Of a stretch of DNA of 64,000 nt, positions 8,360 to 17,315 are shown one piece after another. Under the pieces are notes generated by a model. That model made no database searches, was not told where the DNA came from, and saw nothing but the letters and a program-made list of their open reading frames with translations. Numbering within the stretch: the stretch's first letter is position 1; every line of letters starts with the position of its first letter. A program made the translations under genes and the position numbers. Source of the DNA: CAXBBB01 sp963841855 (GTDB lineage Bacteria; Bacteroidota; Rhodothermia; Rhodothermales; BA12). The DNA lies in assembly GCA_963841855.1 (NCBI GenBank), contig CAWJEJ010000001.1, positions 620,001 through 684,000 of the forward strand. The letters are read 5' to 3'.

Positions 8360-8958
8360 CTCGCCGTGTATACGCGTCCCTGCATCAGCCCGGCGGGGTT
8401 GGCGGCCGTGTTTTGGAACGTGATCGGGACGCCGTCGCACACGCCTTCCCTGCAGTTCGTCAGCACGTCGATGTGCAGGTGCGGCTCGGTCGAGAAGCCG
8501 GTGTCGCCGCTGTAGCCGATGGTATCGCCTTGGGCGACGCGAGCGCCCATCTCGACGGTCACGCCGCCGCGCGTGAAGTGGAGGTAGCGACCGTACGTGC
8601 CGTCGTCATGCAGGATCAGGACGCCGTTGACGTCGCTGCGGACTCGGTTGCCGTCTTCGTGGACCGATACGGTCGTGTCGACGATCCCGCCGCGCATCGC
8701 GACGACGACCGTGCCGATGGGCATGCGCCAGTCGTAGGCGAACTGCTCCATCACGGTCTGGTGGCTGAACGAGGAGCAGTTGCCCTGGAGCACCAGGTAA
8801 GATCGGCCCGGCGGATAGGGCAGCGCGTAGTCCGATGTTTGCCAGTCAGGATAGGAGACTTGGGCGCACGCAGCCCCAATCGGCTCGCCCAGGACGGGAT
8901 CGGACGTGTCGCACCCTGCGAGCGCGATCAGGGCGAAGAGCAAGACGAGGCGGCTCAT
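8356..8958 (-). CDS. M23-type (LytM fold) lipoprotein, second of tandem pair
   Basis: A 200-residue lipoprotein (LIALAGC, Cys near residue 16) with a LytM/M23 beta domain. The domain is shown by IGTVVVAMRGGIV, VLILHDDGTYGRYLHFTRGG, GARVAQGDTIGYSGDTG and PHLHIDV, the last carrying the HxH of the zinc site. The usual first motif HxxxD is changed to QFAYD, with no His four residues before the Asp. It may therefore bind zinc incompletely or act as a non-catalytic peptidoglycan-binding protein. ATGA overlaps join it to the genes on both sides. It is clearly a paralogue of its upstream neighbour. Confidence 0.8.
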   Translation of the reverse strand: MSRLVLLFALIALAGCDTSDPVLGEPIGAACAQVSYPDWQTSDYALPYPPGRSYLVLQGNCSSFSHQTVMEQFAYDWRMPIGTVVVAMRGGIVDTTVSVHEDGNRVRSDVNGVLILHDDGTYGRYLHFTRGGVTVEMGARVAQGDTIGYSGDTGFSTEPHLHIDVLTNCREGVCDGVPITFQNTAANPAGLMQGRVYTAR

Positions 8959-9578
8959 CGCCCTGCGTGGGCTTTGGCCTCGTAGCGCTGTCCCTGAATC
9001 AGTGTCAGGTGGGCGGGCGACGCGTTGCCGAAACTCATCGGCGACGAATCGTACGGATACGAATAGCCGCCGCTCGTGACGACGAAGTGCAGGTGCGGAT
9101 ACCCCGCCAGTCCCGTGTTGCCGCTGCGCCCGAGCGTGTCGCCGCGCACGACCTGATCGCCCACCGAAACGTCGGCTCCGCCGCGTGTCAGGTGCATGTA
9201 CTGCCCAAACGTATCGTCGCCGTGGTCGACGACGACGAGGTTGTTGTTGCTCTGATCGCCGTCGACGCCGTCTTCCTTGACGAACACGACGCGTCCCTCG
9301 CGCGAGGCCGTGATGATCTCGCCGATCTGCATGTCGAAGTCGTAGGCGTAGCGGTCGGCGAACTCGGGCCCGTGGTAGCTCGACGAGCAGTTGCCCAGGT
9401 TCATCCGGTACGACTCGCCGACGGGAAACGGCAGCACGTACGGCGTTTCGGTCAGCGACGGATAGGACCGCCCGTCGCAGCCGAGATCCTGCCCCGCGGG
9501 CGAGAGCGGTTTGTACTCGGCGGCGCTGCAGGCGCACAGAAAGAGCAGGCAGGCGAGGGCTAGTCGAGAGGCGGACAT
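8955..9578 (-). CDS. M23-type (LytM fold) lipoprotein, first of tandem pair
   Basis: A 207-residue lipoprotein (CLLFLCAC near residues 10-17) with the same layout as the next gene: a CSSSYHGPEF segment with a conserved Cys, RYAYDFDMQIGEIITASREG, VVVDHGDDTFGQYMHLTRGG, VVRGDTLGRSGNTG and PHLHFVV. The HxH is present but the first zinc His is replaced (RYAYD). Members of this subfamily in related genomes look the same, as far as I recall, so the change is probably old. It is the first gene of the operon; its stop overlaps the next start by four bases. Confidence 0.8.
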   Translation of the reverse strand: MSASRLALACLLFLCACSAAEYKPLSPAGQDLGCDGRSYPSLTETPYVLPFPVGESYRMNLGNCSSSYHGPEFADRYAYDFDMQIGEIITASREGRVVFVKEDGVDGDQSNNNLVVVDHGDDTFGQYMHLTRGGADVSVGDQVVRGDTLGRSGNTGLAGYPHLHFVVTSGGYSYPYDSSPMSFGNASPAHLTLIQGQRYEAKAHAGR

Positions 9579-9615
9579 GGCGGCGCAGACAGATGAACCA
9601 CCAGAATCGCCTGTT

Positions 9616-10716
9616 TTATGCGCCCTGTCGCCCCGAAACCGGAAGTGGGACCGCTATCGCGCCATCGCCCGAAAAACCGATGTCGAGCGGCGGCTGCCCT
9701 GTCTTTCGGAACGCGCTCGGCGTCGTGGCGGCGTGCTGCTTGAACGCGCGGTGGAACGCCGACTTGGAGTTGAAGCCCGATCGGTAGGCGATGTCGAGCA
9801 CGGCAACATCGGGCTCGGCGATCAGCAGCCGCTGGGCATGCGCCACCCTGAGCCGACCGACTACGTCGTAGAACCCGTCGCCCAACCGGGCGCCCAGCAC
9901 CCTAGACACGTCGCGCGACGGCTCGCGAACGGCATCAGCGAGCGTCTCGGCGGTCAGCTCGGGGTCGAGATAGCGCGCGTCGGTCCATAACACGTCGCGC
10001 AGGCGAGCGGCCAAGCGCTCGTCGGCCTGCTCGACCAGAGGATCGGGCGGCGGCGGCGGATCGGGGATCGACGGCAACCGGCGCAGTCCGACCCACGCGG
10101 CGTAGACGCCGAACGCCAGCAGCGACCCGACCGACAAAAACTCGGCGACGAGCGAAGCCTCGCGCGGCAGCGGCGACAGGCTGACGGCCCACGAGGTCGA
10201 ACTGAACGTCCAGTGCAACGCGAACACGCCGACGAGTTGAACGCCGACACGCCGCGCCGACTGGGGCACCCGATGCGCGTCGCGCCACGCCGACCGGAAG
10301 CACCACACGGCGAGCACGTTGAGCGCGACGAGAAACGCGATCTGAATCGCCCACTGCGCTCCAACGCCCACGGTCCACGCTAGCATCGGCGCACTCGCGA
10401 CCAGGACGGCGAGCGACGGCAATCCGTAGCGCCAGTCGCCTCGAACCAGCGGCCCACCCGTTCGCGCCCGGCGCGCCGCCAGCGCCAGAAGAGGCGGAAG
10501 CGAGGCCAGCAGCGCCAGCGCCCCAACGCCGACCGCATCGGCTCGCAAAAACGCCAGCGCATCGACCGACCACGCCAGCGCGCGCACGCACAGCAGCGCG
10601 TTGACGCTCAGCAGCAGCGCCAGCGCACGCTCGGCACCTGGGCGCGTAGCCAGCGCCGAAGCGCCCAACCCCAAGGCGGACGCCGTAGCGATGAGCAGAA
10701 AGTCGAATGCGGTCAT
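9616..10716 (-). CDS. membrane-anchored AraC-family regulator
   Basis: A 366-residue protein with about seven N-terminal hydrophobic helices (residues 1-215) and a C-terminal AraC DNA-binding domain (about 235-345). The second helix-turn-helix is clear in VLDIAYRSGFNSKSAFHRAFKQ followed by TPSAFR. A proline-rich linker (PSIPDPPPPPDP) joins the parts. Such proteins are thought to sense a signal at the membrane and act on nearby promoters. It lies 31 nt after the substrate-binding-protein gene and divides it from the M23 operon; either may be its target. Confidence 0.85.
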   Translation of the reverse strand: MTAFDFLLIATASALGLGASALATRPGAERALALLLSVNALLCVRALAWSVDALAFLRADAVGVGALALLASLPPLLALAARRARTGGPLVRGDWRYGLPSLAVLVASAPMLAWTVGVGAQWAIQIAFLVALNVLAVWCFRSAWRDAHRVPQSARRVGVQLVGVFALHWTFSSTSWAVSLSPLPREASLVAEFLSVGSLLAFGVYAAWVGLRRLPSIPDPPPPPDPLVEQADERLAARLRDVLWTDARYLDPELTAETLADAVREPSRDVSRVLGARLGDGFYDVVGRLRVAHAQRLLIAEPDVAVLDIAYRSGFNSKSAFHRAFKQHAATTPSAFRKTGQPPLDIGFSGDGAIAVPLPVSGRQGA

Positions 10717-10747
10717 GGACGTAGAATCGGCGCAACTGCCCGGCGTG

Positions 10748-11710
10748 TCAAGGCGAATCCGTAGCCGGCAGCAGACTGTTGGTGAACAGCGTCGACACGT
10801 CGGGGATGTCGACAGGTGCGCCCGCTCGGTCGACGATCAGACCGCGCTCGGCCAGCCAATCGACGAACGTCTCCCAGACCTGCGCGCTCATCTCGCCCCA
10901 TGGCCGCTCCCCGTCGGTGTAGTACGGCGTGATGGCGCGCTGACTCTGCCGCACGAACTCCAAGTCAGCGAGCGTCGGATGGTCGGCTTCCCGCACCAGC
11001 AGGCTAGCGGACGAGTTGGGGTGCGAAGCGGCGAAGTCGAATCCGCGCCGAGAGGCGACGAGGAAAGCTCGCAGTGCATCGGCCTCTCGCTCGACCTGTT
11101 CTTCGTGCGCGATCAGAACGGGGCTGTAGCCGTACGGAATCCCATAGTCGGCCAGCGCAAAGCGGTGCAGCGCGACGCCGTCACGCTCGGCCTCGACTCC
11201 CTCCCACGGATCGAAAATCCAGGTAGCGTCGGCGGACCCGTCGAGCAGCGTGTCCCAGATGCCGAGTTTCGGCGGATAGCTGATCTCCACGTCGCCCGCC
11301 CCGCCATCGGCCTGCACCATCGCGCGTACGATGGCGTCTTCGAACCGCGCCTGGTACGACGCATACGTGCGTCCATCGAGCCCAGCAGGGCGGTCGATTC
11401 CGCTGCGCCGTAGGGTCACGATAGCGCTCGCGTCGCGGGCCAGGACAGCGGCGATCGCTACGAGCGGGACCGGCTGGGCGGCCGTTCGGTAGCTGAGCAC
11501 GCTTTCGGACGGCGCAATGGCGAGATCCGCCTGTCCTTCGGCAACTTTACGCGCGGGTGTCGTCGCGTACGCGTCGTCTCCGGGGTGCGTGATCCGCACG
11601 TCGAGTCCGGCATCGCGGTACCAGTGTTGGGCCTGAGCCACGTAGAAGCCGGTGTGGTTGGTGTTGGGCGTCCAGTCGAGGGCGAGCGTGAGGGGCGTCT
11701 GGTCGGGCAT
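10748..11710 (-). CDS. NMT1/THI5-like substrate-binding protein
   Basis: A 320-residue periplasmic-binding-protein fold of the NMT1/THI5 (ThiY-like) family. It opens with LTLALDWTPNTNHTGFYVAQ, the family hallmark, followed by DLAIAPSESVLSYR, and later IFDPWEGVEAERDG. The ThiY group binds pyrimidine precursors of thiamin; yeast THI5 is a suicide enzyme, but its Cys-rich motif is not seen here. No signal peptide or lipobox is visible from ATG 11710, and no permease or ATPase gene lies nearby, so it is either a cytoplasmic protein or an orphan transporter part. A longer frame from 11812 only adds low-quality residues. Confidence 0.75.
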   Translation of the reverse strand: MPDQTPLTLALDWTPNTNHTGFYVAQAQHWYRDAGLDVRITHPGDDAYATTPARKVAEGQADLAIAPSESVLSYRTAAQPVPLVAIAAVLARDASAIVTLRRSGIDRPAGLDGRTYASYQARFEDAIVRAMVQADGGAGDVEISYPPKLGIWDTLLDGSADATWIFDPWEGVEAERDGVALHRFALADYGIPYGYSPVLIAHEEQVEREADALRAFLVASRRGFDFAASHPNSSASLLVREADHPTLADLEFVRQSQRAITPYYTDGERPWGEMSAQVWETFVDWLAERGLIVDRAGAPVDIPDVSTLFTNSLLPATDSP

Positions 11711-11790
11711 CGAATCGGAAACGGGTGGATGGCTTGGAAATGCGTCGCAGGAGTGGCGCTGCGGATAGTGGCGAGCGGGCGCGTCGGCAG

Positions 11791-12588
11791 TTACCGACTT
11801 GGAGCGATCCACTCGATGCGGTTGGTGAACGAGTCGCTGGTCGGAAGCGTCATCGTGCGCGGTCCACCCGAGATCGTGATCGACCCTGCCGTCGTGCCGG
11901 TGCGGACGCGGCTCAGCATCCGAAACGGGGCGACCGAGACGACGAAACGGTTGCGCTCCGTTCTGTTTTGCTCAATGACCATCGTCGTGCCCGGCGACGG
12001 CCCTTCGCCCTCGCTCCGCACGCTGCGCACTACATCGGACGTGACGATCCACGCCGCAGCGCCCGCGACCGTCGTGTCGCCGCTGACGGCGTAGGTGCCG
12101 ACGTCTAGTATCGTCTGCGCTTCCGACTCGAGGCGCGTCGTATCGGCCCACGTCACGCCCAGCCCCAACGGTCTATCGGGAAGCGGGAGGAAGTAGTCGT
12201 CAAACTGACGCGTCAAATCGGTGACGCCGTCGAACGCGTCGGGAAACTGCGGCGCCGCGACCGTTTCGACGCGTCCCGATGGGGGGAAGCGGAGCACGAA
12301 CGGCAGGCCGAGCGCGTCCCTGGTGCCGACGAGCACCGTCATCTCGTCACCCATCGTATGGTCCACGATCAGCGCGCGATTCTCGGCCCGAGCGGTGTCG
12401 GCGGCCGTGAACCAGAGCGCTATCGTCGCGTCGTGGAGCATCGTCGTCTCGAACACCTCGCCCGGCGCCTCCATCCGCGACTGCGAACTGGTCACCTCGC
12501 GGTAGCGCATCGTGTCGGCCGAATGGTAGGGCGTCGTCTGAGCGAGCGACGAGGCCGCGCACAGCAGCGACAGGAGAAAGGGGCGCAT
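11791..12588 (-). CDS. exported protein of unknown function
   Basis: A 265-residue protein with a signal peptide (MRPFLLSLLCAASSLAQ) and an all-beta mature part with no motif I can name. Repeated acidic/Thr-rich strands (YAVSGDTTVAGAAAWIVTSD, MVIEQNRTERNRFVVSVAP) suggest a beta-sandwich or a lipocalin-like barrel. A longer frame upstream to 12702 lacks a credible start, so ATG 12588 directly before the signal sequence is preferred. Its start faces the glycan cassette starting at 12768 across a 179-nt divergent region. Function unknown. Confidence 0.65.
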   Translation of the reverse strand: MRPFLLSLLCAASSLAQTTPYHSADTMRYREVTSSQSRMEAPGEVFETTMLHDATIALWFTAADTARAENRALIVDHTMGDEMTVLVGTRDALGLPFVLRFPPSGRVETVAAPQFPDAFDGVTDLTRQFDDYFLPLPDRPLGLGVTWADTTRLESEAQTILDVGTYAVSGDTTVAGAAAWIVTSDVVRSVRSEGEGPSPGTTMVIEQNRTERNRFVVSVAPFRMLSRVRTGTTAGSITISGGPRTMTLPTSDSFTNRIEWIAPSR

Positions 12589-12767
12589 GGACGAGCAAAA
12601 CGGATAGCTCTCGCAAGCTACGGACGCAGTCGACTCCGATCCATCAGGCAAAGCTTGCCGCCTCGACGCCGCAGAAGGAAGAGCGCGACGCCGGAAAGCC
12701 ACCTATCCGGCGATCAGAGCAGCGGAACACGCTTTGCCCGGCAGCCCGGCAACCCATCCGCCCGCTC

Positions 12768-13925
12768 GTGCCCGACGCCATTCCCATCACGCAGACGCTG
12801 CTCGGCGAAGCGGAACGCGCCGCTGTTCTGGCACCGCTAGAGACCGGCTGGCTGGTGCAAGGCCCGCACGTCACCCTCTTCGAGCAGAAGTTCGCCGCGT
12901 TCACCGGCGCTCGCCACGCGCTGGCGACGACTTCGTGCTCGACGGCGCTCCACGCGACTCTCTCAGCGCTGGGCATCGGACCGGGCGACGAAGTCATCGT
13001 GCCCGCCTTCACCTGGGTCGCGACGGCCCACGCCGCCGAGCACCTGGGCGCCCGAGCCGTCTTCATCGACGTAGATCCCGACACGTTCAACCTCGACCCT
13101 GCCCAGCTCGGAGCCGCCGTCACGTCGCGGACGCGCGCCGTCGTGCCCGTTCACCTGTTCGGATTGGCCGCCGACATGGATGCCGTCCTCTCATGTACCC
13201 GGCGCCACGACCTGTTCGTCGTCGAAGATGCAGCGTGCGGGTTTGGGACGACGTATCGCGGCGATCACGTCGGGACGCTAGGCGATGCGGGCTGCTTCAG
13301 CTTCCACCCGCGCAAGGCGATCACGACTGGCGAGGGCGGCATGGTGACGACGAACGACGATGCGATGGCGGACCGGATCGCTTCGCTGCGCAACCACGGC
13401 GCGGGCGGATCGGGGTTCGGCGACTTCCCCAACCTGGGTTTCAACTTCCGCATGACCGACCTGCAAGGCGCACTGGGATCGGCCCAGATGGAGCGAGCAG
13501 ACGAGATCCTGACTGGTCGGCTCAGGGCCGCCGCCCGCTACGACGCGCTGTTGGCAAGAATGGACTGGCTCAAACTCCCGTCGGCTCCGCCATACGTCGG
13601 CCACAGCTATCAGTCGTACGTGACGCGACTGGTGGGCGACGATGCCGACGCGCTGCGCACCCTCCGCGACGGCGTCATGGCCGATCTCGACGCCCAGGGC
13701 ATCGCCACGCGCCAGGGCACGCACGCTGTTCCGACGCTGGGCTACTACGCGCGGAAGTACGGCTACACCTCGGGCGACTTCCCCGGCGCCCACCTCGCCG
13801 AGTCCGCGTCGCTCGCGCTCCCGCTCTTTCCGACGATTACCGAAGCCCAGCAAGTCCGCGTCGCCGATGCGCTGCTGCGTGCCCACTCCGACCATCACCG
13901 CCCCCTCGTCCACGCAACCGCCTGA
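12768..13925 (+). CDS. DegT/DnrJ/EryC1/StrS sugar aminotransferase
   Basis: A 385-residue PLP-dependent aminotransferase that places an amino group on a nucleotide-linked keto-sugar. Family signs are GPHVTLFEQKFAAFTGARHAL near the start, GDEVIVPAFTWVATAHA, VVEDAACGFGTTYRG, and the PLP-lysine segment CFSFHPRKAITTGEGG, followed by NFRMTDLQGALG. Translation starts at GTG 12768; there is no good ATG nearby. It leads a plus-strand cassette with an epimerase 4 nt downstream, a hexapeptide acyltransferase and a glycosyltransferase, the usual set for making and attaching an N-acyl amino sugar. Confidence 0.85.
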   Translation: MPDAIPITQTLLGEAERAAVLAPLETGWLVQGPHVTLFEQKFAAFTGARHALATTSCSTALHATLSALGIGPGDEVIVPAFTWVATAHAAEHLGARAVFIDVDPDTFNLDPAQLGAAVTSRTRAVVPVHLFGLAADMDAVLSCTRRHDLFVVEDAACGFGTTYRGDHVGTLGDAGCFSFHPRKAITTGEGGMVTTNDDAMADRIASLRNHGAGGSGFGDFPNLGFNFRMTDLQGALGSAQMERADEILTGRLRAAARYDALLARMDWLKLPSAPPYVGHSYQSYVTRLVGDDADALRTLRDGVMADLDAQGIATRQGTHAVPTLGYYARKYGYTSGDFPGAHLAESASLALPLFPTITEAQQVRVADALLRAHSDHHRPLVHATA

Positions 13926-13929
13926 CCCT

Positions 13930-14934
13930 ATGACCGACCAGACCATCTTCATTACGGGAGGCGCGGGCTTCATCGGCTCGTCGCTGATCGGGCGACTCGT
14001 CGAGACCAACCGCGTCGTCGTCTACGACAACCTGACGCGCAACGCCCTCAAGACGCGGCCCTACCATGACCACCCGAACCTGACGGTCATCAAGGGCGAC
14101 ATCCTCGACGCGCCTCACCTGACGCGGTCGATGCAGGGCGCCGACGTCGTCGTCCACTGCGCGGCCATCGCCGGAGTCGACAGCGTGCTCGTACGGCCCG
14201 TCACGACGATGCAGGTCGACATGATCGGGACGGCCAACGTGCTCGAAGCCGCTTCCAAGCTGGAAAGTTGCTCGCGCGTCGTGTGCTTTTCGACCAGCGA
14301 AGTGTTCGGCTCGAACGCCTTCCGCTCGTCCGAAGTCGACGACTGCGTGATCGGCAAGGTCGGCGAGGCGCGGTGGACGTACGCCGTCAGCAAGCTCGCA
14401 TCCGAACACCTCGCGATCGCCTACTACCAAGAGCGCGGCTTGCCGACGACCGTCGTCCGCCCGTTCAACGTTTATGGCGCCGGGCAGGTCGGCGAGGGCG
14501 CGCTGCGGACTTTCATCCGCAAGGCCATCAAGGACGAGACGATTGAGGTGCACGGCGACGGAACGCAGATCCGCGCGTGGTGCCACCTCGACGACATGGT
14601 CGATGGCGTCTTGCTGGCGATGAAGCACCCGGCCGCCGTCGGCGAGAGCTTTAACATCGGCAACCAGCGCGCCGTGACGACGATCTATGGGCTGGCGTCG
14701 ACCGTCGTGCGCGTGCTCGAATCGCGTTCCAAGATCGTGTTCACACCCAAAGACTACGCCGACGTAGAACTGCGCATCCCCTCGGTCGAGAAGGCCGCCG
14801 AGTTGCTGGGCTTCCGCGCCAAGGTCGATTTGGAAGAGGGCATTGCCCGCGCCGCCCGTTACTACGCCGCCCAAGACGTCATCGCCCGGAGCGGCGACGG
14901 AACGCGCGTCGGTGTGCCCGTTCTGGCATCCTAG
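13930..14934 (+). CDS. NAD-dependent sugar epimerase/dehydratase
   Basis: A 334-residue extended short-chain dehydrogenase. The NAD-binding motif TGGAGFIGSS is at residues 8-17 and the catalytic YxxxK is in TYAVSKLASEH (about 152-162). VVRPFNVYGAGQVGEG and WCHLDDMVDGVLLAM are family features of UDP-sugar epimerases and dehydratases. The substrate is unknown; with the adjacent aminotransferase it probably supplies or modifies a UDP-sugar. Start at ATG 13930, four bases after the aminotransferase stop, points to one operon. The longer frame from 13642 is only the overlap with the previous gene. Confidence 0.85.
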   Translation: MTDQTIFITGGAGFIGSSLIGRLVETNRVVVYDNLTRNALKTRPYHDHPNLTVIKGDILDAPHLTRSMQGADVVVHCAAIAGVDSVLVRPVTTMQVDMIGTANVLEAASKLESCSRVVCFSTSEVFGSNAFRSSEVDDCVIGKVGEARWTYAVSKLASEHLAIAYYQERGLPTTVVRPFNVYGAGQVGEGALRTFIRKAIKDETIEVHGDGTQIRAWCHLDDMVDGVLLAMKHPAAVGESFNIGNQRAVTTIYGLASTVVRVLESRSKIVFTPKDYADVELRIPSVEKAAELLGFRAKVDLEEGIARAARYYAAQDVIARSGDGTRVGVPVLAS

Positions 14935-14980
14935 CGCGGAGACAAATCGCACGACTGTTGTCGCCTCCCACTCCCCCCTT

Positions 14981-15015
14981 TAGTCATCGCGATCGAAGCG
15001 CGGCGATCTCCGGCG
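14981..15015 (+). repeat. REP-like repeat copy 1
   Basis: TAGTCATCGCGATCGAAGCG then CGGCGATCTCCGG. It belongs to the family also found at 36013, 58346 and, reversed, at 62508. It lies in the 216-nt gap between the epimerase and acyltransferase genes. Widespread repeats of this form (TCATTGCGAG...GCGAC/GCGGCGATCTC) are known in many bacteria. Confidence 0.65.
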
Positions 15016-15150
15016 CGCGACCTCTCGCACACCCTACCGCTAACCACGGGCGCAGGGGAATTGCTCGCTGCCCAATTCATCTCCTCCTCGGCATCCGCGC
15101 TTCGACCCAGCGCGGGCGAGAAGAATCTCGTCTCTACGAGCACGTTGGAT

Positions 15151-15660
15151 ATGACCGATCTGTTTGCATCACTCCGCGCGTTCTGGCGCGACCGCAGCGC
15201 CGATCTCAATGCGCGGTGGCACCGGACGCTGCCGTTCGGTGATTACGTCGTCGACCGCTGGGAAAAGGCGCAGGCGCTGGGCTGGGGCGAGGGCGCGTCG
15301 GTCTACGACAACGTGCTGATCCTGGGCGACGTGCAGGTGGGCGCGAACACGTGGGTCGGTCCGAACACGGTTCTCGACGGCAGCGGCGGCCTGACGATTG
15401 GCGAGTGGTGCAACGTGTCGGCGGGCGCGCAGATCTACACGCACGACACCGTCCGCCACGTGCTCTCGGGCGGCGACGCCGTAGCCGAGCGCGCGCCGAC
15501 CATCATCGGAGACCGCGTCTACCTGGGGCCGAACGTCGTCGTCTCCAAAGGCGTAACGATCGGCGACGGCTGCATAATCGGCGCGAACAGCCTGGTGACG
15601 CGCGACATCCCCGCCGGAAGCAGAGCCTGGGGCACGCCCGCCCGCGTCGTCGAATCGTAG
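15151..15660 (+). CDS. left-handed beta-helix acyltransferase
   Basis: A 169-residue hexapeptide-repeat (LbH) transferase, WbbJ/MaaT-like. Repeats of the type VQVGANTWVGPNTVLDG, LTIGEWCNVSAGAQIYTHD, TIIGDRVYLGPNVVVSKG and VTIGDGCIIGANSLVTRD run through residues 55-155, ending in the common IPAGSRAWGTPARVV. The His in IYTHD is the likely catalytic base. It would acetylate the amino sugar made by the upstream enzymes. ATG 15151 is preferred; earlier in-frame starts lie in repeat-derived sequence. Confidence 0.85.
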   Translation: MTDLFASLRAFWRDRSADLNARWHRTLPFGDYVVDRWEKAQALGWGEGASVYDNVLILGDVQVGANTWVGPNTVLDGSGGLTIGEWCNVSAGAQIYTHDTVRHVLSGGDAVAERAPTIIGDRVYLGPNVVVSKGVTIGDGCIIGANSLVTRDIPAGSRAWGTPARVVES

Positions 15661-15709
15661 GCGAAGGCGCTCGTCATCGCTCCGACTTTCCTAGCCCAAC
15701 CCACGCTCC

Positions 15710-17308
15710 ATGCGCATCCTCATCGGCACGTTCGAGATCGCCCGCCAGATCGACGACCTGGCCCACGGCTTCCGCGCGTTAGGGCACGACGTGACGACCG
15801 TCGTCTGCGGGCGCAACCCCCAGCACCCCGACCTCGCGTACGATGCCGAGTTCGACATGATGGAAGCCGGGCGGCAGACGCAGCAGCTGCTCTCGGATCC
15901 GCTCGGCACGTTCGCCGCTCCCCCCGGCCATCTGGCTCACGTCCGGCGGCTGATCGGCGCGCACGACCTGTTCGTCTTCCAGTTCGGCAGCAGCCTGCTT
16001 CCGCACAACCTCGACTACCGGCTGATCCGGCAGGCGGGCAAGCGGCTGATCGCGCTGTTCATGGGCTCGGACGTGTTCGAGTGGTCGAGCGCGCAGCCCG
16101 TCTGTGAGCATTATGGCTACGACGTGGCCGAAATGTACTTCCATCCGCCCCACGACGATCTGGAGACGCGGATGCGCAACCTGCGCGAAGCCGAGCGCTG
16201 GGCCGACGCCGTCTGCTGGGTGCCGCACTTCGCCGCCCTCGCCATTCGTCCCGCTCACAACGTCTATCTGGCGATGCGGACAGACACGTTTCGCGAGCAC
16301 GTACCGGCCCGCGAGAAACCGACGCTCGTCCACGCGCCGACGCGCAGAGGATTCAAGGGAACGCAGGAGTTTCTGGACGCGCTCGACCGGCTCAAAGAAG
16401 AGGGCTACGCCTTCGACCTGCACCTGCTCGAAGGCGTGCCGCACCGCGCCGTCGTAGAAGCGCTGCGCGACGCCGACATCTGCCTCGACCAACTCAACGC
16501 ACCTTACTACGGCGCCCTGGCGCTGGAGGCAATGGCGTCGGGCTGCGCCGTCGTGACGGGAAGCCATCCCGAGTACGCGCCCTACCACGCCCAGGCGCCC
16601 GTCTGGAACGCGACCAAAGGCAACGCCTACGAGCGCGTCAGATCCCTACTCGACTCGGACGACGAACGCATCTCTCGCGCCGAATCGGGCCGCGCCTACG
16701 CCGAAGCGCATCACGATCACGTCAGCGTCGCGCGTTACCTGCTCGGTCTGCTCGAACCCGGCGCGACGCCTCACTACTGGCCGACTCACTTCGCCCGCCG
16801 CTACGCGCTCCCCGACGGCAAGACGGTCACGCCACGCCTGCGCACGCTGACGACGCAGATCGCGACGCGCTTCGGACTGCCCAGCGGCGTTACGCTCGCT
16901 GACCTGGACACGCGCGGGCTCGCCGACAGGAACGCTACGATCGCCACCCAGCCCGTCGCCATGTGGAGCAGTCCCGATGCGTCAACGGAGGACGCATTCT
17001 GGGGCTGGTCGCCCGCGCTGGAGGGCAACCGCAAACCCGATCCTGTCGGTGAGTTGTCGGTCGTCGTCGCGCGAGCGGTTGCGCTGATTGCGTGTGGGCG
17101 AGCCGATGTCGCAGGCGATCTGTTTGCTCAATCCGTGACGCTCGTGCAGACGCATTCGCAGTTGCAGCACTCACCACGCGCGCTGGCGCTACTCGGACGG
17201 TTGGCGCACGACTCCGGTCAAGCCGACACGGCGCGGGCGCTCTGGAAACGGGCGCAGGCGCTCGAACCGTCCGACGAACTGCGCATCGCGCTCAAAGCGT
17301 TAGGCTGA
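15710..17308 (+). CDS. glycosyltransferase with C-terminal TPR-like extension
   Basis: A 532-residue protein. Residues 1-350 look like a GT-B (GT4-type) glycosyltransferase: MRILIGTFEIARQIDDLAHGF start, LVHAPTRRGFKGTQEFLDAL in the linker, then DICLDQLNAPYYGALALEAMASGCAVV, the donor-site region. The last 130 residues add a helical region with LALLGRLAHDSGQADTARALWKRAQALEP, a TPR-like repeat, which may place the enzyme on a partner. It follows the acyltransferase by 49 nt and is the last gene of the glycan cassette. Its substrate is unknown. Confidence 0.75.
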   Translation: MRILIGTFEIARQIDDLAHGFRALGHDVTTVVCGRNPQHPDLAYDAEFDMMEAGRQTQQLLSDPLGTFAAPPGHLAHVRRLIGAHDLFVFQFGSSLLPHNLDYRLIRQAGKRLIALFMGSDVFEWSSAQPVCEHYGYDVAEMYFHPPHDDLETRMRNLREAERWADAVCWVPHFAALAIRPAHNVYLAMRTDTFREHVPAREKPTLVHAPTRRGFKGTQEFLDALDRLKEEGYAFDLHLLEGVPHRAVVEALRDADICLDQLNAPYYGALALEAMASGCAVVTGSHPEYAPYHAQAPVWNATKGNAYERVRSLLDSDDERISRAESGRAYAEAHHDHVSVARYLLGLLEPGATPHYWPTHFARRYALPDGKTVTPRLRTLTTQIATRFGLPSGVTLADLDTRGLADRNATIATQPVAMWSSPDASTEDAFWGWSPALEGNRKPDPVGELSVVVARAVALIACGRADVAGDLFAQSVTLVQTHSQLQHSPRALALLGRLAHDSGQADTARALWKRAQALEPSDELRIALKALG

Positions 17309-17315
17309 TCGGCGG

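Noticed and set aside
10748..11710. Yeast-type THI5 HMP synthase
   Set aside because: The Cys-rich metal motif of the yeast enzyme is not present; the similarity is to the binding-protein fold.
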